This document shows, one piece after another, positions 27,727-35,589 of a DNA stretch of 64,000 nucleotides. The notes under the pieces were generated by a model that ran no database searches, had not been told where the DNA came from, and saw only the letters and a program-made list of their open reading frames with translations. Source of the DNA: Sphingobacterium olei (lineage in GTDB: Bacteria > Bacteroidota > Bacteroidia > Sphingobacteriales > Sphingobacteriaceae). The position numbers were made by a program, and so were the translations under genes. Every line of letters begins with the position of its first letter. Within the stretch, counting starts at the first letter, position 1. The stretch covers positions 434,001-498,000 of the forward strand of contig NZ_SUME01000001.1 in assembly GCF_005048855.1 (NCBI RefSeq), read 5' to 3'.

Positions 27727-29190
27727 ATGAAAACTATCAAAAATATCGTTATTATGGGAGCGCTTTCGATGTTAGCGTTGAGCGGTTGTAAGAAGTTCTT
27801 GGATCTTGCACCCATATCCCAGATGAATGGAAATAATTTCTATCAAACGGCGGAAGACATGAAAAATGCGCTTACTGCTGTATATGGCGCTTTACAGTAT
27901 CCAGGAATGTACTATTCTTCTATGCATGTCATTGGCGACCTACGATCTGATAATACCTGGATACCTAATCCAAATGCGGGGGCTAATCTGCAGGAAGTGG
28001 ACGAATTTAAAAACAATGCTTTCAATTCTATTAGCAGTACAACGTGGAGTGCACATTATCAGGGCATACAGGCAGCGAATATTGTAATAGATAAGATAGA
28101 TGCGGTTAATATGGATGAAAACCTGAAAAATCAGTATCGCGGTGAAGCTAAATTCTTGCGTGCACTCATGTACTTTAACATGGTCCGCATTTTCGGGGAT
28201 GTACCGTTGGTACTGAATGTTATCAACAATCCACAGGAAGGTTACACTTACGGTAGAACGCCTGCTGAGCAAGTGTATGCCCAGATTGTTACGGACCTCA
28301 GTGGTGCCGAGGGATCGTTATTATATGAATATGGAAATGCAGATATCGGCCGGGCTACAAAAGGGGCGGCCATGTCGTTACTTGGAAAAGTATATTTAAC
28401 ACAGAAAAAATGGGATCTCGCCGCCCAAAAGTTAAAGGAAGTTATTGATCAGACAAACCTGAATAAATATCAATTGCTGCCCAATTATGGTAACGTCTTT
28501 GGTATTGCCAATGAGAATAGCAATGAGTCTATTTTTGAGGTGCAATTTAAGAAAGGATCTTCAGGAGAGGGAAGCCCCTTTACAAATCAATTTGCACCTA
28601 TTGGATCCGGAACAGCGGTGACGGCTCTGGGCAATCCGTTGGGACAGAATATTCCGACAGACAACATGAATGCGGCTTACGAGGCAGACGATGTACGAAA
28701 AAACCTATCTATGCGAACAAGCTATGTGCTCAATGGAAACACTGTGATGCATAATTATGTAGCGAAGTACTTAGGTGTACCGGCGGCTAATCTGGATAGC
28801 GACAACAATTGGATCGTATTACGGTTTGCCGATGTGCTACTGATGTATGCAGAGGCGTTAAATGAACAGGGGTATGTAGCAGACGGACCCGCGTTTTCTT
28901 ATCTGAATCAGATTCGTAACCGGGCAAACCTGTTGAGCAAGACAAGTAGTCATACCACACCAACACTTCGGGTCGCTGATCAAGCTGCTTTTCGATTGGC
29001 AATAGAACAGGAAAGACGTGTAGAACTCGCTTTCGAGGGGCATCGTTGGTTTGATCTTGTACGTACTGATCGAGCGGCGACAGTGCTTGGATCACTTGGT
29101 ATGCAGGCGCATCATGTTCTTTTTCCGATACCGAATAGTCAGATCGAGATTAATCCGGGACTGATTACCCAAAATGAAGATTACGATTAA
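27727..29190 (+). CDS. SusD/RagB surface lipoprotein (locus 2)
   Basis: A 487-residue lipoprotein with lipobox Cys21 (LALSGCKK). It has SusD hallmarks: 'NNFYQTAEDMKNALTAVYGAL', 'GEAKFLRALMYFNMVRIFGDVPLV', 'LLMYAEALNEQG', 'IEQERRVELAFEGHRWFDLVRT' and a C-terminal 'LFPIPNSQIEINPGLIT'. It binds the substrate at the cell surface for the SusC encoded 12 bases upstream. The catabolic operon starts 96 bases after its stop and may share the transcript. Confidence 0.93.
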   Translation: MKTIKNIVIMGALSMLALSGCKKFLDLAPISQMNGNNFYQTAEDMKNALTAVYGALQYPGMYYSSMHVIGDLRSDNTWIPNPNAGANLQEVDEFKNNAFNSISSTTWSAHYQGIQAANIVIDKIDAVNMDENLKNQYRGEAKFLRALMYFNMVRIFGDVPLVLNVINNPQEGYTYGRTPAEQVYAQIVTDLSGAEGSLLYEYGNADIGRATKGAAMSLLGKVYLTQKKWDLAAQKLKEVIDQTNLNKYQLLPNYGNVFGIANENSNESIFEVQFKKGSSGEGSPFTNQFAPIGSGTAVTALGNPLGQNIPTDNMNAAYEADDVRKNLSMRTSYVLNGNTVMHNYVAKYLGVPAANLDSDNNWIVLRFADVLLMYAEALNEQGYVADGPAFSYLNQIRNRANLLSKTSSHTTPTLRVADQAAFRLAIEQERRVELAFEGHRWFDLVRTDRAATVLGSLGMQAHHVLFPIPNSQIEINPGLITQNEDYD

Positions 29191-29286
29191 CATAAGTTCA
29201 ATCGGCTGGTAGCCGAGTTAAATATATCGACGTCGAAATTAACACACACACTTCATTGTTCTAAAGTGCTCTACTAATATATACGG

Positions 29287-30741
29287 ATGAAAAATTTATT
29301 GCTTTTACTGTTAATTGGATTTGTAAATAGTGGACTTGTAGCTCAAACTGTACTTACTTTAAACGAAAAAGACGACGGCTATCGCGGCATATGGTACAGC
29401 GATCAGCCCTCGGGCGACGAATACCGTTTCAAGTATAGTGGCGGTTTGGGAACCTATCCTGCTAATCATTATCCATTTTCGATCTATGTAGAAAAGGTGG
29501 ACAAAACCTTTTTCTGCTACGGCGCGACGGATAAAGAACAAAAGACACTGCTTCATGCAATTTCGTATTTTGATCATCAAACGAAAATGGTTCCTCAACC
29601 AACTATCGTGCTGGATAAGAAAACGGACAATGCTCATGATAATCCGGTCATGAATATTGATAGTGATGGGTATATCTGGATTTTTTCGACTTCACATGGC
29701 ACCAATGCTCCGTCTTACATTCATAAAAGCACCAAACCGTATGATATTTCTGATTTTGAACAAATTTATGCCACCAAAATCCAAGACGGTAAATCGGTGT
29801 CATTAGATAATTTCTCTTACTTGCAGAGTTGGTATAAAAAAGGAAAAGGTTTTCTCAATCTGTTCACGCATTACGACCGACAGGTGATACCTGGGCAGCC
29901 GAAGAAACCTCGGCGTACGATAAGTTTTATGTATAGTGCCGATGGAGAAAATTACGGAATATGGAACAATCTGGCTATAATAGAAGAGGGCCATTATCAA
30001 ACCAGTGGGAGTTTTGGTGACAGTATCATCGGAACTTCTTTTAATTATCATCCGATTAAAGCGGGTGAGAACGGATTAAATTATAGAACCAATCTGTACT
30101 ATTTGGAAACTAGGGATTTTGGAAAAACATGGCAAAACGTGTCTGGTGAAGTAGTGGATATTCCTCTTCGGGACATAGATAACACTGCGCTGGTGAAGGA
30201 TTACGCATCGTCTGGAAAAAATGTGTATATCAACGACTTGACCTACGATAACAGTGGGTATCCGGTAATCTTGTTCGTAAAGGCGAACGGTTATCAATCC
30301 GGTCCGGAAAATGGCGTACGGGAGTGGCAGACGGCTAGATATGACGGGTCGGAATGGGTAATATGTCCAGTAACGTATTCCGATAATAACTATGACATGG
30401 GGTCTTTGTATATAGATGAAAAAGGAGTATGGCGTATTATCGGCCCTACAGCTCAAGGTCCGCAGGTCTACAATACTGGGGGGGAGATGGTGTTGTGGAC
30501 AAGTAAGGATCAGGGCAAAAGCTGGAAAAGCAAGCAGCTAACATTTAACAGCATCTATAATCATTCCTATGCGCGACGACCTGTAAATGTGCATCCTGAT
30601 TTCTATGCCTTCTGGGCTGATGGACATGGTCGGGAGAAGTCTTCTTCTCGCTTATATTTTGCAAACCGTAAGGGACATGTATTTATGTTGCCGACATCGA
30701 TGAAACAGCCCTTCGAAAAACCTGTACCGGTAAAGAAATGA
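29287..30741 (+). CDS. BNR_4-family seven-bladed propeller protein, exported
   Basis: A 484-residue protein with a signal peptide (to ~Ala20). The mature start 'NEKDDGYRGIWYSDQPSG', the 'AHDNPVMNIDSDGYIWIF' block and the repeated 'SxDxGKTW'-like phrases (RDFGKTWQNVS, SKDQGKSWKSKQ) identify a BNR-4 propeller. Relatives of this fold include polysaccharide lyases and rhamnosidases acting on uronic-acid-rich glycans; catalytic residues cannot be assigned by eye. It opens the catabolic operon and overlaps the next gene by 4 bases. A lyase role would explain the GH88 enzyme upstream, but that is inference. Confidence 0.78.
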   Translation: MKNLLLLLLIGFVNSGLVAQTVLTLNEKDDGYRGIWYSDQPSGDEYRFKYSGGLGTYPANHYPFSIYVEKVDKTFFCYGATDKEQKTLLHAISYFDHQTKMVPQPTIVLDKKTDNAHDNPVMNIDSDGYIWIFSTSHGTNAPSYIHKSTKPYDISDFEQIYATKIQDGKSVSLDNFSYLQSWYKKGKGFLNLFTHYDRQVIPGQPKKPRRTISFMYSADGENYGIWNNLAIIEEGHYQTSGSFGDSIIGTSFNYHPIKAGENGLNYRTNLYYLETRDFGKTWQNVSGEVVDIPLRDIDNTALVKDYASSGKNVYINDLTYDNSGYPVILFVKANGYQSGPENGVREWQTARYDGSEWVICPVTYSDNNYDMGSLYIDEKGVWRIIGPTAQGPQVYNTGGEMVLWTSKDQGKSWKSKQLTFNSIYNHSYARRPVNVHPDFYAFWADGHGREKSSSRLYFANRKGHVFMLPTSMKQPFEKPVPVKK

Positions 30742-32273
30742 TGAATCACTATATTAGAGTTGTGTACGGAATTTTTGTTCTCTTTCTCGCTTCTTGCGGT
30801 AATGTAGGGGAGCGGCATCTTTCGGTTATAGATTATATACAACTGGATAAAACTACCTTGAAAGTAGAGGTGTTATCTTCGGATATGGATGTTCCTTGGA
30901 ATATGCTATTTGGATCAGATGGATTCCTCTGGGTAACAGAACAGGGTGGAACAATAAAAAAGATCGATCCAAATACTGGTAATTCCAGATTGCTCTTGCA
31001 TATTCCTGATGTTTACCGCTATCGTACACTGGGCTTGCTCAGTATGGTACTTCATCCGGATATGGAAAAAAGTCCCTATGCTTATATCCATTATACAACA
31101 AAAGAGCAAGATTCTATTTTTTCTCTTTTGGTACGTTATGAGATCGGACTGGACACCTTGATTAAGCCAGAAGTTTTGTTAAGGATTCCAGGTAATACGG
31201 GACACAATGGCTCACGTTTGGTCGTATCTCCAGATCGCAAGATCCTATGGGCTACTGGTGATGCACATCATGGGGAATGGGCACAGGATACGACAAAGTA
31301 TAACGGAAAGATTCTCCGGCTTAATCTGGACGGCTCCATTCCTGATGATAATCCTTTTGTCGACAGTTACGTATGGTCATATGGTTTCAGGAATATACAA
31401 GGAATGACCTTTTCGGATAGTGGTATGCTATATACATCGGAGCATGGGGATGCCATCGAAGATGAGATAAATCTCATCAGGAAAGGTGAAAATTATGGCT
31501 GGCCTGTTATAGAGGGATTTCATGATACAGAACAGGAGCGTTCCTATGCAACACAGCACCATACATCGGAACCTTTGCATTCATGGACACCTGTCATTGC
31601 TCCTGCAGGATTGTCATTTTACACAGGGACCAAGATTCCAGAATGGAAAAACAGTTTGTTACTTGCTACGCTCAAAACACAGTCATTACGGATAATGAAA
31701 TTAAGTGCTGGTGGGCAGCAAATTGTAGATGAGCAGATCCTTTTCGAAAGTCGATACGGTAGATTACGCGCGATTGCTGTTTCCCCACACGGAGATCTGT
31801 TTTTGGCGACCAGTAACCGCGATTGGAATCCACCCAAAGGTTTTCCACGGGAAGGAGATGATCGTATTCTTAAAATAAGTAGTACGACAGAGGTGCATGG
31901 GATACCCATACGTCCTGTCACGGTGAATAAAAAAAGTGGTCACATAAATGGGGGGAAGGATGGGAAGCAATTATTTACTTTGTATTGTGCTTCTTGCCAT
32001 AAAGAGGATGGAAGCGGCGTTGTCGGAATATTTCCACCATTAGTGGGGGCTTCGCAAGTGTCGGATAGTAAAAGCCGTTTACTGGATATTTTGATGAACG
32101 GTCTCTCGGGCAAGATAACGGTGAAGGGGCAAGTGTACGATCAGCAAATGCCTGCTTTTTCTTTTTTGAAGGACGAAGAAATTCAACAAATTGTTAATTA
32201 TATCCGCAAGGAATTTGGGAATAACTCCGATTCCATTTCTTTATCTGAAGTGAAAGCTAAACGAAATAAATAA
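30738..32273 (+). CDS. Quinoprotein (PQQ-type) sugar dehydrogenase fused to cytochrome c, lipoprotein
   Basis: A 511-residue lipoprotein (lipobox LASC, Cys20). Residues ~40-385 are a glucose/sorbosone dehydrogenase-type six-bladed propeller: 'DVPWNMLFGSDGFLWVTEQGG', a His156 in GNTGHNGSR where the catalytic base of soluble glucose dehydrogenase sits, and 'WSYGFRNIQGM'. Residues ~405-495 are a class I cytochrome c with CASCH (417-421) and a QQMPAF methionine ligand. The enzyme should oxidise an aldose in the periplasm and hand electrons directly to its own haem. It overlaps both neighbours by 4 and 1 bases. No PQQ synthesis genes lie in the window. Confidence 0.85.
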   Translation: MMNHYIRVVYGIFVLFLASCGNVGERHLSVIDYIQLDKTTLKVEVLSSDMDVPWNMLFGSDGFLWVTEQGGTIKKIDPNTGNSRLLLHIPDVYRYRTLGLLSMVLHPDMEKSPYAYIHYTTKEQDSIFSLLVRYEIGLDTLIKPEVLLRIPGNTGHNGSRLVVSPDRKILWATGDAHHGEWAQDTTKYNGKILRLNLDGSIPDDNPFVDSYVWSYGFRNIQGMTFSDSGMLYTSEHGDAIEDEINLIRKGENYGWPVIEGFHDTEQERSYATQHHTSEPLHSWTPVIAPAGLSFYTGTKIPEWKNSLLLATLKTQSLRIMKLSAGGQQIVDEQILFESRYGRLRAIAVSPHGDLFLATSNRDWNPPKGFPREGDDRILKISSTTEVHGIPIRPVTVNKKSGHINGGKDGKQLFTLYCASCHKEDGSGVVGIFPPLVGASQVSDSKSRLLDILMNGLSGKITVKGQVYDQQMPAFSFLKDEEIQQIVNYIRKEFGNNSDSISLSEVKAKRNK

Positions 32274-33490
32274 TGAAAAATAAGGGAAATAAGTTTACGC
32301 TCTCTACGTGGATGAAAAGCTTGATACCAGGAATAATTATCGCTGCAGTTGTATTTGGACCAAGTAAGATGACGATCACCTCAAAGTTGGGGGCGACATA
32401 TGGATACAGCTTAGTGTGGATTGTTCCGATAGCAATTTTTTTTATGGCCATATTTACAGGTATGGGAAGTCGTATCGGAATGCACAATGTGCAATCGCTG
32501 ATACAGCTGATTCGCAACAAATTTGGACGTTGGGCGGTATTATGCGTAGGGATAGGTATATTTTCAGTTGCCGCTTCTTTTCAGGCCGGAAATGCAATCG
32601 GTGTAGGTATTTCACTCGCTGAGCCTACAAAAACTTCGCCCCAACTTTGGATTATACTATTTACTATCATGGGGATATCACTACTTTTCTTTAGTTCTTT
32701 TTATCGCGTGTTGGAAAGGTTGATGCTCTTTTTGGTTCTCCTGATGTTTTTGTCTTTCACCATCACACTTATTCTTGCGAAGCCTAATTTGGAGCTCCTC
32801 GCCGCAGGCGCTATCCCTTCACTACCCACCGGCTCAGAAGGATTGATCATTGCCTTCATGGCATCGTGTTTTTCTATTGTCGGGGCCTTTTATCAGTCTT
32901 ATCTCGTACAGGAAAGAAAAAAGACACGAGCAACAGAAGCTTATCAAGATAAAAGCTTAGTAGGGATTATCATGTTGGGTGTTATGAGTATGATCGTTAT
33001 GATTTGTTCGGCCTCTATTCTGCATCCGAAGCAAATTCAATTGATAAGTGCTATGGATATGGCGAATGTCCTTCAGCCTTTGTTTGGTGGATATGCCTCC
33101 GGCGTGTTTCTGACTGGACTGTTTGCTGCATCTTTTTCTTCTTTGGTTGGGAATGCAACTGTCGGAGGATCTTTACTAGCGGATGCGCTTGGCCTTAAGC
33201 GAGGAATGGATAGTTTAGGAAGCCGTATATGTATTGCATTGGTCATGTTGATCGGAGCTACTGTAGCGGTTCTATTTGGTGGATTACCACTCCAGCTCAT
33301 TATTTTGGCGCAAAGTATCACGATTTTTCTGGTGCCTTTTATTGGCTATATGATGTTTAGTATTGCCAATGATGGCTCAATTATGAAAGGTAATAAAAAC
33401 TCCAAATTTCAAAAGATAAGTGGTGCTATCGGTTTACTTTTTTTGACCGGTCTAGCAGTCTATAATTTTTACAATATGTTTATTAAATAA
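32273..33490 (+). CDS. Divergent NRAMP-fold membrane transporter lacking the metal-site motifs
   Basis: A 405-residue protein with about eleven hydrophobic helices and overall NRAMP resemblance (ATYGYSLVWI, GMGSRIGM, GGSLLADALGL). The metal-binding motif of helix 1, normally DPGN, reads GPSK at residues 29-32. The helix-6 MPH region reads 'SIVGAFYQSYLVQER' (201-215) without Met-Pro-His. It is therefore unlikely to be a standard Mn/Fe transporter. It lies inside a catabolic operon, 1-base overlap upstream and 16 bases downstream, so inner-membrane uptake of an organic substrate or product is plausible. Mg2+-type NRAMP relatives are an alternative. Confidence 0.75.
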   Translation: MKNKGNKFTLSTWMKSLIPGIIIAAVVFGPSKMTITSKLGATYGYSLVWIVPIAIFFMAIFTGMGSRIGMHNVQSLIQLIRNKFGRWAVLCVGIGIFSVAASFQAGNAIGVGISLAEPTKTSPQLWIILFTIMGISLLFFSSFYRVLERLMLFLVLLMFLSFTITLILAKPNLELLAAGAIPSLPTGSEGLIIAFMASCFSIVGAFYQSYLVQERKKTRATEAYQDKSLVGIIMLGVMSMIVMICSASILHPKQIQLISAMDMANVLQPLFGGYASGVFLTGLFAASFSSLVGNATVGGSLLADALGLKRGMDSLGSRICIALVMLIGATVAVLFGGLPLQLIILAQSITIFLVPFIGYMMFSIANDGSIMKGNKNSKFQKISGAIGLLFLTGLAVYNFYNMFIK

Positions 33491-33506
33491 AAATTTTAAA
33501 ACAGCT

Positions 33507-34526
33507 ATGGATTACACATTGCAGGAATTAGAACAACGATTTACCGAGCCTTCGGCTGATCTGATTGAGGATATAAAGAAGATTGAGGGTGATATTTTAT
33601 TACTCGGCATCGGGGGAAAGATGGGACCCAGTATGGGTAAACTAGCCGTACGGGCGGCACAAGCGGCTGGAGTGAATAAACGTATAATTGGCGTGTCACG
33701 TTTTTCGGACTTACGAACTAAAACAGAATTAGAAGAAGCGGGGATAGAGACCATATCATGTGATTTATTGGAAGATGAGTCGCTACAGCGTCTTCCGGAT
33801 GCTGACCATGTAATCTATTTGGCGGGACATAAATTTGGTACTTCGGGTAATGAGAGTTTCACTTGGGCCATGAATGCCTACCTCCCCGGAAGGGTGGCCG
33901 ACCGCTACAAGAAATCGAATATTGTGGCTTTATCATCTGGGAATGTATTGCCTTTTGTGAGTCCAGTGTCTGGAGGAGCTTCGGAAGATACAACTCCCGA
34001 GCCGATAGGCGAATATGCGCAATCGTGTTTAGGCAGGGAGCGTATCTTAACTTATTTTTCAAAAAAAAACCATACCAATATGCTGATCTATCGATTGAAT
34101 TATGCGGTGGATTTTCGCTATGGTGTAGTGATGGAAATAGCAAAATCGGTATTGCGTGGCAAGCCCATAAATCTGAGTACAGCTATGGTAAATGTCATTT
34201 GGCAAGGTGATGCCAATGAGATTGCGCTACGGTCATTGCTACATACGCGTAATCCCGCTAGAATTTTAAATGTGACAGGTCCAGAAACGATAGGAATTGT
34301 TTGGCTAGCCAACGAATTTGGACGTTTGTTTGATATTGAACCGATTTTTGTAAACGAGCCTGCTAGAACGGCATTGCTAAACAACGCATCGGACTGCCAT
34401 CGATTATTTGGCTATCCGAAGCTCTCTATTCGTGAGATCATAGATATCACAGCAAGTTGGTTACGGCTTGGTGGCGAAGAATGGAATAAAGAAACTCATT
34501 TTCAAGAGAGAGGAGGGAAATTTTAA
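33507..34526 (+). CDS. Divergent NAD(P)-dependent epimerase/dehydratase (extended SDR)
   Basis: A 339-residue cytoplasmic protein. The Rossmann motif is GIGGKMG (34-40), with an Ile-Leu-Leu strand before it and a 'VIYLAG' strand near 102-107. The active-site region reads 'ALSSGNVLPF' and then EYAQSCLGRER: the usual Y-x-x-S-K has Tyr170 but Cys174 instead of lysine. This makes a classical SDR redox step doubtful and suggests an altered chemistry or a structural role. The stop overlaps the next start (TAATG), so it is translationally coupled to the DHDPS-like lyase. Confidence 0.72.
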   Translation: MDYTLQELEQRFTEPSADLIEDIKKIEGDILLLGIGGKMGPSMGKLAVRAAQAAGVNKRIIGVSRFSDLRTKTELEEAGIETISCDLLEDESLQRLPDADHVIYLAGHKFGTSGNESFTWAMNAYLPGRVADRYKKSNIVALSSGNVLPFVSPVSGGASEDTTPEPIGEYAQSCLGRERILTYFSKKNHTNMLIYRLNYAVDFRYGVVMEIAKSVLRGKPINLSTAMVNVIWQGDANEIALRSLLHTRNPARILNVTGPETIGIVWLANEFGRLFDIEPIFVNEPARTALLNNASDCHRLFGYPKLSIREIIDITASWLRLGGEEWNKETHFQERGGKF

Positions 34527-35587
34527 TGGATAAGCTAGACTTAACAATTAAGGAACACTTGCTCCGGGGGACGGTGATTCCAGCACATCCTTTAGCCTTG
34601 GATGCCAAAAGAAATATAGATGAACAACGCCAACGTCGATTGACGCGGTATTACTTGGCCACGGGAGCCGGTGGTATCGCAGTAGGCGTGCATTCCACTC
34701 AGTTTGAAATTAGAGATCCAAAAATAAATCTCTTGGAAACAGTATTGCAATGGGCAGCAGAGGAAGTGGAACGCTTTGAAAAGAAAGCACCTTTTGTCAA
34801 AATAGCCGGAATCTGCGGACCTACAGAGCAGGCATTGACGGAGGCAAGCCTAGCACGTAAATACGGATATGATATGGGATTGCTGAGTATGGGAGGTCTT
34901 CAAGGAATGACAGAAGAGGACATCATTAAACGGACACGCATGGTAGCACAGGTGATTCCGGTATTTGGCTTCTACCTACAGCCTTCTGTAGGCGGTCGGG
35001 TGTTTAGCTACGATTTTTGGCGAGAATTTGCAGAAATTGAAAATGTAGAGGCAATAAAATGTGCCTCCTTCAATCGCTATCAAACGTTAGATGTAATGCG
35101 TGCTGTCGCGCACTCTAGTCGTCGAATGGATATCGCAATGTATACCGGAAATGACGACAATATTGTCGCCGATCTATTGACACCTTATCGTTTTAATGTG
35201 GATAATAATCCGGTAGAGATCGGTTTTAGAGGTGGCCTGCTTGGGCATTGGGCTGTGTGGACACATAAAGCAGTGGAATTAATGGCGGAAATTCAGCATT
35301 ATCGCTCGCAAAAGACAGCAGGGAGGGCAGACGACCTTCTTGCCCGGGGAATACAAATAACCGATGTCAATGCAGCATTGTTCGATCCTGGACATGGTTT
35401 TCACGGTTGTATTCCCGGAATACATGAGGTGTTGCGTAGGCAAGAGTTATTAGTCGGAAGATGGTGCCTTAATCCCGATGAAGATCTGTCTCCGGGACAG
35501 TTGGAAGAAATTGATCGGGTATATAATGCGTATCCGCATCTGCATGACGATCTATTTGTGAAAGATTTTTTAGTTGAAAATGGATAA
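34526..35587 (+). CDS. Dihydrodipicolinate synthase / N-acetylneuraminate lyase superfamily aldolase
   Basis: A 353-residue cytoplasmic protein, longer than the ~290-300 usual for the family because of a C-terminal extension. The Schiff-base lysine is Lys178 (EAIKCASF) and the catalytic tyrosine Tyr150 (FGFYLQPS), 28 residues apart exactly as Tyr133 and Lys161 in DapA. Members cleave or form 2-keto-(3-deoxy) acids, pyruvate being one product. In this operon the likely role is retro-aldol cleavage of a keto-deoxy sugar acid. Specificity is not evident. Two bases separate it from the next gene. Confidence 0.82.
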   Translation: MDKLDLTIKEHLLRGTVIPAHPLALDAKRNIDEQRQRRLTRYYLATGAGGIAVGVHSTQFEIRDPKINLLETVLQWAAEEVERFEKKAPFVKIAGICGPTEQALTEASLARKYGYDMGLLSMGGLQGMTEEDIIKRTRMVAQVIPVFGFYLQPSVGGRVFSYDFWREFAEIENVEAIKCASFNRYQTLDVMRAVAHSSRRMDIAMYTGNDDNIVADLLTPYRFNVDNNPVEIGFRGGLLGHWAVWTHKAVELMAEIQHYRSQKTAGRADDLLARGIQITDVNAALFDPGHGFHGCIPGIHEVLRRQELLVGRWCLNPDEDLSPGQLEEIDRVYNAYPHLHDDLFVKDFLVENG

Positions 35588-35589
35588 CT

